Below, in pieces: positions 47,963-58,730 of a DNA stretch of 64,000 nucleotides (the stretch's first letter is position 1; every line of letters begins with the position of its first letter). Position numbers and translations under genes: made by a program. The notes below the pieces were generated by a model. It was not told the DNA's origin and did no database searches. It saw only the letters and a program-made list of their open reading frames with translations. Source of the stretch: Capsaspora owczarzaki ATCC 30864 (Eukaryota; Opisthokonta; Filasterea); assembly GCF_000151315.2 (NCBI RefSeq), contig NW_011887298.1:1060530-1124529 (forward strand), written 5' to 3'.

Positions 47963-50900
47963 TCAAGACTGAGCAGCAGCCTCGTCGATTGCCGCTTTGA
48001 TGAACGTAACGAAGCTGAGCGGATCCGTGTACATGGAAACAACGCCAAGCGTACGGAGAGTCTTGCTAAAGCACGTCATCGGATAGATGGACTCGGACTC
48101 TCGCCAAACTTCATAACAATTGACCGAGGGCAACAGCGCGCCCAACAGTGTGTCCACATGCTCAATCAAGGATGCCTGAATGGTCGCATCGCTCTTGGGC
48201 TAGAAGCAAGGATGACACAAAACCATAGGAAAGGAGAGGTGAGTTGGAGTTTCAACCAACAAAAGCTCAATCGCAACAAACGAATGCAAGTTCCGAAAAA
48301 AAAAAAGCCTTACTGGTTTGCCGTCGGGAGAGGCACTGATAGCGGCGGCTTCACCTTCCGTAGTGCTGGCGGTGGCAGGGGCAGCAGCGCCAGTACCGGT
48401 ACGAGCACCAGCACGAGTTCCAGCGGTTGCTGTTGCACTCGCAGTCTGCTGTTTGATCTGCTGATGCCGGTCGTGTTGCACAAAAAAGACAGCGCGACGA
48501 ATCGTATCGAGCCTGATTGTCAGCATGCGAGACATCATGTACGACCGGCATTTCAATCTGGCAAGGTGAAGCAAAAAAAAAAAACCGTCAGCGTTTCTCT
48601 TCATCATCATCACACGAAAGCAGCTGAATTGTCAAAGTGCAACTGACAGGAGGGAATGCAACGCCTTTTCTTGAATGCTGGGATTAGGGGTATTGAACTT
48701 GCCCAACAGGAGCGTGAGATACTTGTCGGTCTCAGAGTAGAATTTGACGGGCTCGAGGGGTGTGTCGGATTCCTTGAGGCGCTCTTTAGCAGGAACCGCG
48801 CCATTGCCGATAACAGCGCCCAGAGAATCCAGCTGCAATGACGTCAGGGAAGGTGGGGAGGGGGGGGAAAGAAGAGAGAAACAAAGACAATAATCAGCAA
48901 ACACATGCCAAACCGCAAAGGCGATCACCACACTGGTTGGGACCGTACCTCTGAATAATACCCAAACTCCAAAAACGCAGCAATAGAACGTGCGCTCATG
49001 AAGCGGGATTCTATTCCTGTCATTGTCTGAGCTCGGTGCTTGAGCTCACGCGCGATTGTGTGATATGCATAGAATGTCCTGTTCGAAAAGAAAAAAGAAG
49101 AAGAAAGAAAGAAACAGGGTCAAAGGTGAGCATTTGGAAAAACAACGACGCGAATAACAAAACACACACTTGGTCTGGGTTTTCGGCGGGATGGTAACCA
49201 TCATGGGCCCAGAAAAGAGCTTTGGACCAGCGGCACCCGAAGACGCGCGCGACGGTCTCGGCGTTCTCGCTCGCGTTCTTGGTCAGTGTCGACATCGCTC
49301 TCGGCACTGCGCTTGAGGGCCTTTGATTTCTTGTCGTCCTTTTGGTCCTTGCGCTTGTGAGGTGCTTCTTCTTCGATCTTCTCCCGCTTCTTTGGAGGCT
49401 TGTTGTCCTCGTCCGCCGTTTTGCGCTTTTCCGTCTTGGCGACAGGAGGAGACGGGGTAGCCTCAAGAGGAGCACCGGCGGACGAGGACGAGGACGAGGA
49501 CGAGGACGCTGGCTTGACAGCCGCAGCTGTTGTGGTCTTGATGCCATGATCAACGGCTTTGAGTGCAGCCTTGCCGTTCACTTGCACGACCTTGTAGTGC
49601 ACGTTCAACAGACTGAGAGGGATCTTGACCACGGCGGGTGCCACCACAGCAGGCGCAATGCGAGCCTCGGGTTGGATTGCCGCCAGAGCTGTCGACGAGC
49701 TGTTGCTGGCAGGTGCTGGAGCCGACGGCACTTGCGAGACAGGCGCAGCAACAGCAGCAGCAGGCACTTGCACTTGCGAAAGAGGGGCAGCAGCTACAAC
49801 AGCAGGAGTAACGCTGGGGACGGCGGGGCTTGCATCCGAAGGTCGCTGGAGCAGAGCGCTGGTCCGGCGTCGTGTGCTGCGCGGGGTGGTCGACTCTTCT
49901 TGCTGCTCGACAGCACTGGTGGCAAAGGTCGGAAGATCTGCGAGCAACGGTTGAGAAGAAGACTCTGGGGGAGGGGTAGCCTTGACAGCCGCAGCAGCAG
50001 CAGCAGCAGCGACAGGAGACACGAGGACAGCATCCGAGAACGCAACCTTCTTTCGAGCACTCTCAGTTTCGGCTTCGTCAGAATCAGAAGACGACGAGCT
50101 ACCGCTGCTATCACTGCTGCTGCTACTGCTGCTACTGCTATTACTGCTACTGCTGCTCGAGCTGCCGCTGCTACTACTGCTACTGCTGCTGCTGCTGCTA
50201 CTACTGCTGCTACTGCTCGAGCTCGCCTTCTTCTTTTTCTGGGCGGCAGAGGCAGAGGGTGAGGCGGCGATAATTCCATCGACAATGCTGGTGGGCACAC
50301 CGACATTGACCGCAGGGCTGGGGGCAACCGAAGATGCATTCGGTCTGCTGGCGACGGCCGCCGCCGAGAGGGGCGCGGAAGACGACGACGCGGCATGCTG
50401 GGACTCGACCATTGCCTGCTCCAGCATGCTGCTAAATTCGGCCAACTCCGCAGTGCTGTCTTGCCGTGCAATTGGTTTTCGGCCATTCGACTTGGGGTGA
50501 TTCGCGTCAGGTATGGCGGCAGCGGCAGAAGCGGGTTGCTTCTTGTTGCGATTGGTGGCGGCGCTTCCGCTCGCGGCTGGCGGCGTTGCTACGGGTTTGC
50601 TGGCATTGGTTGCAGAGGCAAGTGCTTGCTGCTGTTGCTGTGCCGCCGCCGCTGTTGCTGCTGCTGCGGCTGCTGCTGGTGTTGTCAGCGAAGCGTCTCG
50701 CTTGGGATTGAGTGAGGAAGGGCGCCGGCTGGCGGCTTGGCGTGACGGGGGCGTGGCCAGGTGTCCACCAAACGGGTCGGCAAGCGGTGTGACGATGCTG
50801 GATGCTGAGAGCGGCGCATGTGCCACAACCTGAACATTGGGGGCGGGGGAGAGAGAGAGTAGGTGTGTTGTGGTGTGCGCGCGTCAGCATACAAGTTGCA

Positions 50901-51492
50901 CCACAATCTTCCTAACTGCCAAACTGTACAAGTCCCTCTTTCCCGCCCCCCTCCTTCGTATTACCTTCAAGATCTCATCCGCGGACATGCCCGGAAGTGG
51001 AGGTAGCGCAGGAAGCGGCGCTACAGAGATGTTGGAGGACGGAATGGCGAGCCGAGGAAGCGAGGCGGGTATTGGCGGAGCAAGCGGACGCGCCGGGGCG
51101 GGAGCGGCTGGTGGTGGCAAACTGAATGGGGGAGGTGGTGGTAGGGATGCAACCGGTGACATTAATAGTGTTCCGGGGGATAATGGACTGAACATTTCGC
51201 GCGAGCCGGATTGGGACAGCCGCGAGCTTCGTCGGGGAGTGCTGGCATACGCGGCATTCAACATTTCAAGCGACGGAATGTCACTCGAGAGGAAAAGCTG
51301 CGAGCCCGGCCCGAGGTTGGAGCCATGCGTGTCGAACAGCAGCTCGCTCTCATCGAGGAGCTGGGGCTCGGAGCGAATTTGCATTTGGCGTTTTCGCCGC
51401 TCCTCATCCCGCTGGCGTTGCAGCTCTGGCGGAATGCCGCTGCCCTGCACCTTCTGGCTGTTCAAGATTGTGTCGATGAAGCTGCTGGTCAT
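47963..51492 (-). CDS. AF4/FMR2 (AFF) family super-elongation-complex scaffold
   Basis: Exons 51492-50965, 50829-49170, 49078-48949, 48832-48648, 48557-48314 and 48199-47963, about 990 aa. The N-terminus is a charged helix (LQRQRDEERRKRQMQIRSE). A Ser/Ala/Pro region contains SADEILK, a poly-Ser block running into SDSDEAETE (the AFF phospho-Ser module), VKIPLSLLNV (AFF4: VKIDLNLLTR) and Lys/Arg NLS clusters. The C-terminal homology domain is clear: PKLFSGP, YHTIARELKHRA, IAAFLEFGYYSE, VKFYSETDKYLTLLL, LKCRSYMMSRMLTIRL and a final PLSFVTFIKAAIDEA. AFF proteins tether P-TEFb, ELL and ENL/AF9. Exon 2 is one base out of phase: the frame before about 49298 and the frame required at 49170 differ, and no convincing intron reconciles them. 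This is a sequencing indel, an unusual intron or a real frame break. Confidence 0.78.
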
Positions 51493-52431
51493 CTTGACTC
51501 GGCGGTTGCGGGCTTAGAGGACTGGTGTTTTTGTGTTGGCTCTCGTGAGCGCCAACCAAACAAAAGTGGACAAAAAAAAAACTCAGACAAAGTGCTCCTC
51601 GGAAATTGAAAAAGGACTCGAATGGGCGAACGAAACAGCAGATGGAAAGGGCGTAGTCACTCCTTGCGAAACACCCTGAACAGTTGCCACAAACCAGATA
51701 TACCCGAGGTGAGTGCAGAGCAAAGTAAGTCAGCAGGTGATCAAAACAATCGGAAAACGTCTTGAATGTTTTTGCCGATCGGCTTCCCGGAATTCAAGCT
51801 CTCGTGCGATTCAAGTCCTCGTGCGAATGAGGTGATGTTTTGTTCTCATTTGAGGTTTCTGCAATTCAAGCTGGAATCGCATTCAAAGCCTCAAAACGAA
51901 CACAAGGTCACAGTAAAAAATACAAAGAATAAGGAAATTGTAACGTAATCAAAAAAAAAAAAAAAAAAAAAGTTGGCAAGCATGATGACCAAAAGAAATG
52001 AAAATAAAAAAAAATAAAAAAAGAGAGAAGAGAAGAGAAGAGAAGAGCGAACGGCGGAAATGCGACGATCTCAGGCCGACTGAGCAACGAGCAAGAGCAA
52101 AGGGTCGAGCACGACAAAGCAAAAGATCTCTGAGAAAAGCCAAGATGGCCGCAGTGTGGCTCGCGCGTGTGTGTGCAGCGCGGCGGTAAGACCAAAAAAA
52201 AAAAAAAAAAAAAATCCCACACGACTTTTTCGGAACTAGACAGGCTAGGCGACAGACACCACACATCGTTGAGCGGATATCAGGCGGATGGATTTGGGGG
52301 ATGAGGTTGGAGTGAGAGAATCGCATTGACAAGCAAAAGGGCAAGAATGCCAGGCCTTGATCGAGCAAAAGCCCCTCGAGGCGGAGCTGCAGCCACGCGA
52401 GAAGAAGAGCGGAAGATGCAGCAGAGCGACC

Positions 52432-52462
<31 letters not shown>

Positions 52463-52943
52463 TCGTTTCAAGGAAAAAAGCAAAAAGCACAAAAGAAAAC
52501 GCAAGAAACGAACGAGAAACAAAGGGAGCGAAAAACAACAACACAAAGAGAAAGCGGAAGAGGAATATCATGGGAGGAAAGGAGAGGAAAACAAGGTGGA
52601 AATAAGGAAAGCACGGCAAAAAGAGCGACGTGCCACCGCTGATGTGTTGAGCGGTGAGACACAGTAAAATAAAAAGTAAAAAATAAAATCAAATAAAATA
52701 AAATAATCGAAAAAAAAAAAAAAAAAAAAGAGCGACGAACAAACAGCATTCGCACCAGCCACGGCTACGGCTACGGGCTGTGGCGAGCAGCGAGAACCGG
52801 AGGGCGGGCCAGCGAGCGGAATGGAGATGGAGGGAGACGTGTCAGATACGGATGAGCTGCTAAATGGACAACTCGGCATCCACAGCTCGAGGCCCGAGTC
52901 GCCGAAAAAAAAAAAAAAAAAAAAGCCCTACCGCCAACAACCG

Positions 52944-52974
<31 letters not shown>

Positions 52975-53360
52975 GCCAAACAGAATTTTCCAACCTCAAT
53001 TGATGAGAGACGAGTGAGGTGTTGATCGTTTGGGTTGGGTTGGTTGAGGGGTGTATTTAGTTGGAGGGAAGGTGGTTGAAGTGTTGAGCAGTGAAAATCC
53101 ATTCGTACTGCTGCGGCGTTGTCTGGTTGCCGGCTTACAGGATTTGTTCCAAAAAGTGCTGCTCGCTCGTTTCTCAGTGATTGCTGACTGGCTTGCCTGA
53201 GCTTGGAACAAAACCTCGATCTAATACAAAAAGAACCACTTTGACTCCTTGCGATTTTGCGATGGAAAGAGAAGCAAACAGACACACTGAGAAACGCCGG
53301 CCGGATCGCAGTCTTACTTTTTGTTGTTGCTTTGGTTCATTCTCAGAAAACCCCCGAGGC
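51493..53360. promoter_or_regulatory. Divergent intergenic region, poly(A)-tract rich
   Basis: 1,868 bp between the AFF start (-) and the acetyltransferase start (+). It holds at least six A tracts of 12-29 nt (for example near 51951-51971, 52194-52214, 52432-52459, 52710-52729, 52903-52924, 52946-52974). No recognisable gene, RNA or transposon was seen. An upstream noncoding first exon of the acetyltransferase could lie here. Confidence 0.5.
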
Positions 53361-53921
53361 ATGATTACCGTTCGACCAGGTCTACCAAAGGATCTCCCGG
53401 CCGTGCTCGGCTTGATCAATGAGCTCGCCGTGTTTGAACGCTGTGGCAAGGAGGTCGAGACGACCGTCGAGCAGATGCACCGCGATGCGTTTGAACGCCC
53501 CGAGCCGGTGTTTCGCTTTTTCGTCGCGATCGACACGAGCGCCGCTTCCGCGACAGCTGGATCCAACGCACCGCAGCAAGCGTCGTCGTCGGCGGCGGAG
53601 GACGGGACGGTGGTCGGAACGGCCATCTACTTTTACACATACTCTACCTGGAAGGGTCGGTGCCTGTACCTCGAGGATCTCGTCATCACCGAGTCGCGCC
53701 GGCGTCAGGGCATTGGCCGCCACTTGTTTGATGCCGTGATGGCCCAGGCCAAGCAGGACGACGTTGCGCGCGTCATGTGGCAAGTCCTCGACTGGAACGA
53801 GCCCGCCATCTGCTTTTACAAGTCGCTGAGCGCGGATCTCGACAGCACCTGGGTGAACTGCCGGCTGGTGCGCGATCAAATCCAGAGTTACAAGCCAACG
53901 GCTCGGCCTCAGCCACAGTAG
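53361..53921 (+). CDS. SAT2: SSAT-like GNAT acetyltransferase
   Basis: Single exon, 186 aa, starting MITVRPGLPKDLPAVLGLINELA. It follows spermidine/spermine and thialysine acetyltransferases (SAT1/SAT2): TAIYFYTYSTWKGRCLYLEDL parallels SSAT's YYFTYDPWIGKLLYLEDF. The acetyl-CoA-binding motif is RRRQGIGRHLFDAV, and VLDWNEPAICFYKSL parallels VAEWNEPSINFYKRR. An Ala/Ser/Gln-rich insert of about 20 residues lies between strands. The reaction is transfer of acetyl from acetyl-CoA to a polyamine or thialysine amine in the cytosol; the substrate cannot be separated by eye. The ATG is preceded by a possible splice acceptor (TCTCAG at 53341-53346), so a noncoding 5' exon is possible. Confidence 0.9.
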   Translation: MITVRPGLPKDLPAVLGLINELAVFERCGKEVETTVEQMHRDAFERPEPVFRFFVAIDTSAASATAGSNAPQQASSSAAEDGTVVGTAIYFYTYSTWKGRCLYLEDLVITESRRRQGIGRHLFDAVMAQAKQDDVARVMWQVLDWNEPAICFYKSLSADLDSTWVNCRLVRDQIQSYKPTARPQPQ

Positions 53922-54253
53922 CACAGCTCGCTCGAAAGGGGTGGCACTTTTTAGTTGAGGGACGTATTCTACAGTAGCCGCAGTGATGACCCGTTCGCCG
54001 TCGTTTTGTACTGTGCTCTCCTTTGAATAATAGCTCGCTCTTTTGGAAGTTCGCTTGATGCTGCACCATGCATGTTCAGTGTTGCTTGTGTCGTGATTTG
54101 TGCTGGATTTGGGATTGAGTGAAGTGGGTAACAGGATCAGTCATCGTTTTCTCCTTTTGGCTGTTCCACACTGAATCCCCAGCAGCAGCCGCGCTTCTCT
54201 CTTCACAACTCGAACTCTCCTGCCCTTTTCCGATTTCAAAGATCAGATCCACG
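53922..54253. other. Tandem intergenic region
   Basis: 332 bp between the acetyltransferase stop and the centrin start, both on the plus strand. It should contain the 3' UTR of the first and the promoter of the second. A gaataata near 54025 may be a poly(A) signal variant. Confidence 0.45.
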
Positions 54254-55132
54254 ATGGTGAGCAGGACCTCTCGCTCTGGGCATGTCCTACCAAACGCTGT
54301 GCCATACAAATGGACTCGTTCACACATTCCTTCCCTCTCCCTCCCTCCCCTCCCCTCACTGACATTTGCAAACCCTTCTTCTGCGTGCTTGGTGCAGGCA
54401 TCCAATAAGAAGCGCCCGGCATCGCTGTCGACACAGGCCGCAGCGTCCTTCCAGTCAAGCCAAGTCAACCAGCAGCCCGCCGTCGCCGCGTCTGCCGCTG
54501 CCGTCAGCGATGAGGTTCGCGCGCAAGTCCAGGAAGCGTTTGAGCTCTTTAATTCGTCCGGGCGTGATGCCATTGACGAGAAGGAGCTCGAGGTGAGGGT
54601 CTTAGCCGCGCCTGCGTGAAATGACCATTGAAAAGCCCTTTCAAGTACCTCACTTCACTGCCATTTACGGCTGGGGGTGTTTTTGTGGTCCTAGTTGGCA
54701 CTTTCGGCTCTCGGAATTGACATTACCAAGGAGGCTGCAAAGAAATTGATCGCAGATGTGGATACGGAGGGCTCCAAAACCATCAAATTTGCAGACTTTA
54801 GCACGTATGCGATTGCTCGACTGGTACGTCCGTTGTTGCTGGGGGGTCGACAACCTGGAGAGAGAGAGAGTTTGCGCTTGCCCTAACGTTGCTTTCTCAA
54901 TCAACAGAGCGAGCGGAGCATCGACGATGAAATCATCAAGGCATTCCGGCTGTTTGACCCCGAAAATACTGGTCGAATCACCGCGAAAAACCTCAAACAC
55001 ATTGCCACCGTGCTTGGTGAGGAAGCGTCCGATCAATTGCTGCAAGACATGATTGCAGAGGCGGATAGCACACACACTGGGTCGGTATCACAGGCAGATT
55101 TTGTTCGTATTTTGAAGCGTGCTGGGTTGTAA
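54254..55132 (+). CDS. CETN2: Centrin (caltractin)
   Basis: Four exons (54254-54256, 54398-54592, 54695-54823, 54908-55132) give 183 aa. The first coding exon is the start codon alone, followed directly by a gtgagc donor; exon 2 begins ASNKKRP, as in CETN2's MASN. Four EF-hands follow: FELFNSSGRDAIDEKEL (loop with Asn at position 1 and no central Gly, probably not calcium-binding), DVDTEGSKTIKFADF, RLFDPENTGRITAKNL and EADSTHTGSVSQADF. The linker LSALGIDITKEAAKKLI and the end RILKRAGL match centrins. Centrins act at basal bodies/centrosomes, in nucleotide excision repair with XPC, and at nuclear pores. The N-terminal extension is about 20 residues longer than in human CETN2. Confidence 0.93.
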
Positions 55133-55343
55133 CGAATGAAGTTTGCTTTTGTCTTGTGGTTTTCTTTCTTTTGGGGGGGGGGGAATTACCACGCCTCTAT
55201 TGCCCTCCTTGCGAAAACTACCATCCTCGATCCGTCAAGTCGGAAACGGATCGATCAACAACCAAGTCAAAAGCAGGGGAACCGCAAAAACCAAAAACAG
55301 ACAAACCCAAAAAAAAAAAAACCTCTAGTTTATCAAACAACTC

Positions 55344-58300
55344 TCAAGAATCATCATCACGCTCGCGGAATTGCATCGATCGCGGGGATCTTTTGGATGT
55401 AGACGGCAGAGACGTGCGTGCAGGCGGTGGTGCACCGCTTGCTGGGTTGGAATCATCGTCATCCAAAATAACAACCCCTTTATCCACGTGAACAGAGCTT
55501 TCTTTCAGGCTGTCAGAAGTGGACGCGGGCACTGCTTCCTTGCTCGGAGCTCTTGTTCTCCCAGTCGACTTGCCAGCATTGCTCGTGCCTGTTGGTTGCT
55601 TGGGACGAGCTGCTGTCGATGTTGTCATTGGGACTGGAGATGCAGGCTTCGACGATGCACTTGCACTGGACGGTGCGGTTGCTACAGAGACATGAGCGGC
55701 CGGTGCTTTCGGTTGGATTGGGCGCGCGGCCGGTTTCGCGCCAGAACCGGTCGCAGCTTTCTTTGCGTCCGCAGCCGCGTCTGCCGTCGATGCGGGGGTT
55801 TCCGCTGGTTTTCGTGCGGTCGGGACGATGGGAATGGGAGCGGCAACAGCCTGCTGGTTTGGAGCTGCTGAGGAGGGTGCACTGCTTTCGAGAATCACTT
55901 TTTTGGTGGCAGGCGCCGGCACGCTCGCAGAGTTGCCTGCATCCGACGACGCGGATCGTTTGGCACCCTTGGATCCACCCGCGCCACCGCCACCGCTGGA
56001 GCGCGAGGAAGAGTTGGACGACTGGGACGACGCCTGACCACCGGACTGCAACGATGCAGCAACAGCAGCATCAAAGTCTGCGGCCGCAGGGATTTGGTGC
56101 TCACACATGCGCAACATGTTGTCGGCAGACAGAATCCAAGACGCAGTCGCTTGTGTAATCAGGTTCTGCAATCCAAGCGAGGAAGTGAGCGAAGCCACAT
56201 CAGCACCATTGCTATCCAGACAACAACCAACCTCGCTAATCCAATTGGTCTTCATCTCGCGACGCGCTTGTTCTGACGAGCTCTCTCGCGACATGCCCTG
56301 TAATTGAGAACTGCAAGAGTCATGCTCAGTGAGAAAAAAAAAACCCCAACAACAAAACAGTTTTTAAAAAAAACAGTCGCAACTTTTTCGTCGTTGCCCA
56401 ACGAAACCACAACTTACGCAGAGCCGATGCGATCAAGAGCAGCCACTGCCAGTTCCACAATCGACAAGAGCTCGGGATAGTTGTTCAGGGGAAACGGGAT
56501 TGTACTAGGAGCGTCGGGCTGGCGGAGTCGCTCGACAATGCTGCAATGCGAAAACTGCTTGGCAAAATCCAAGGCAAGACGAGCCAAGAAGGCTTGGATA
56601 TCCTCCTGGCTGAACACCTGGGCAACATAGGACGCACTTGACGCCGGCATCCGAGCAGTGGTGGTTGTACCGGGTCTGCGGGCGAGTGGCGCTGTCGTTG
56701 TGCTCTTACTGCTGGTCGCTTTCTGGGTTGAAGGCTGGGCGGCAGCGTCACGCGGGTCAATCGCCATGGGAGCAGTCTGCGACAAACCCGAGGGCGAGCC
56801 ATCGCTAGGTTTAAGCATGGCAACCATCTGTGACACGCTGAGTGCGACCCCGCTCGCCGGTGCAGTTGATCGTGGTTGGTCTGGTGCGTTAGAATCCTCT
56901 GTATCCATAGGACGCGCCAAAGCCCCTCCTTGCAGCTCCACTTGGCGCTTTTGAATGCGGGCAAAACGCGCCTTGACACTTGCCATCTGGGAGTGCAAAA
57001 TGGCCTGAAGACGCTGGTGCAACAGCCGGTATTGGCCTTCGTCGTTCAACAGCTGCGCGCGCAACGGCACGAGCTTGGCAATGAGTTGGGTGACATTCGC
57101 CGACTTTGAATTTTTCGAAGACCAGTTGTCGCCCGTGCCAACAAAGTTTTGCATTTCAACCAGAATGTCCTGCACCGCTGGTGGGAGGGAAGAAATGTCA
57201 CTCGGGAAGCTGTCCCAGTCGATTTCGTCTTCGTCGTCCGACACGATCTGCCTGGACGGTCGCTTGGCCTGGGACGGGGTGGCAAAGTCTGCAGCATCGT
57301 CGTCGTCATCAGCCCCATCGTGCCCACCTCCGTATCGCTTGCCAGACGCGAGTTCTGCTTCGCCGGAAGCTATAAAAAAGCCACCAGCCGTGGTCTTCAC
57401 CTGGCCATACGTGCGTTCGTCGTGCGCTTCCGAGTCGTCAATCCACGAGTCGTCCGTATCGTACCAGGACTCGTATCCGCTGGTCTTCTTCCCTGATATG
57501 TGGGTATCGTTCGTGTCCTCGTCGCTCAGCGCGTCAGCGTCAATACCGCCAGATCCCAGGCCAGAGCCCGAGCTGTGTTTTTTGGCTCCGTCAAGCGCGG
57601 CATTGCGGCGTTTGGCGTTCTTTTTCTTCTTTTTTGAGGCTGGATCTGCATTGGCTTCGTTGAGTTTCTTTTGCTTTTCTCGCTATTTCGCAGTGCAGCA
57701 AGAGGCGTGGGGGAAGCAACGTTGAGAACAAGGGGGAAAAATGAGTCAACAACACAAATCACGTCGCACAACTCGCGCCCACCCAAACACACATCCTCAA
57801 GCGGTCTCCAGCTCAACGCAGCTGCATCGCCGTGGCACTCACCTCCATAATGTTACGGATGACCGAGTCCATGCCGGAGAGGAGCGGGCCGCCGCTGTCG
57901 GCGTCCGGCATCATCATGTCATTTTGGGCGCCGCCGTCGTCGCCATCGTTCTCATCGTCGTCCTCGTCGTTGTCAGCGTCATCACCATCGTCCTCGCTCT
58001 CGTTGGAGGCGTCCTCGCCGTCATCCTCGTCTTCGTCGTCTTCATCGTCCTCGCCATCGTCGCCTTCGACCTCGGCCTCGCTGTTCTCGTCGTCGGACTT
58101 GAGCTGCGTTTCCTCGTCGTCGTCATCATCCTCACCGTCAGAATCGTCGGACGACGATGACGACGACGACGACGACGAGCTTGACTGCGTCCGCTCAGAA
58201 CCATTGCCGCCCGCTTCGTCCATCTCGCCACTGTTGCTCGAGCCAGGTCGCTGCACTCCAAGCGTGCCCACCGTGGGGGATGCCGTGCCCGAGCCCCGCT

Positions 58301-58730
58301 GTCCTCCTGACTTGTCTGTCGCAGCAGCAGCAGCAGCAGCTGATGAAGAAGAAGAAGAAGAGGAAGCCTTGTTGGTCGACTTTTTGGCGCCAATTCCCGA
58401 TTTCGCGCCACTGGCTTTGGACGCCGTTGCCCCTGCAGCAGCACCAGGTGCGGATGGTGAGGATGACGATGTGGATGTTGTGGATTGTTGTTGTTGTTGT
58501 TGCTGCTGCTGCTGCTGCTGTTGCTGGAGCTGCTTCTTGGCTTGGGCGGCGGTGGCACGCTTCAGCAGATGCTTGACGTCAAAGCTGCCATCCTTCTGGT
58601 AGCTGGCGAGGTTGATAGAGAGGCGGATGCACGGTGGGAACTGGCGTGCTTGCTGTTGGCGCTGCTGCTCCATGTCTGCGACGGCCGCCTTGGGATCCAT
58701 GCCCATCATGCTGAGCATTGTGTGCGACAT
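55344..58730 (-). CDS. UBN1: Ubinuclein (UBN/Hpc2), HIRA-complex subunit
   Basis: Three exons (58730-57843, 57682-56418, 56310-55344) give 1,039 aa. N-terminal IRLSINLASYQKDGSFDVKHLL matches the HIRA-contacting ubinuclein start. A Gln run and long Ser/Asp/Glu-rich acidic tracts follow. The Hpc2-related domain (about 355-405) reads WYDTDDSWIDDSEAHDE then VKTTAGGFFIASGEAEL, as in UBN1 and yeast Hpc2, the part that reads histone H3.3. A helical middle domain starts LPPAVQDILVEMQNFV. The rest is Ala/Ser/Pro-rich with basic patches. It should act in replication-independent H3.3 deposition with HIRA and CABIN1. Within exon 3 an optional 66-nt in-frame intron (about 56241-56176) is possible; I kept it coding. 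The stop is 211 bp from centrin's convergent stop. Confidence 0.87.

Noticed and set aside
51950-52980. Lys-rich and Phe-rich open frames over A/T tracts
   Set aside because: Low-complexity translations of homopolymers, with no conserved motif; region treated as intergenic.
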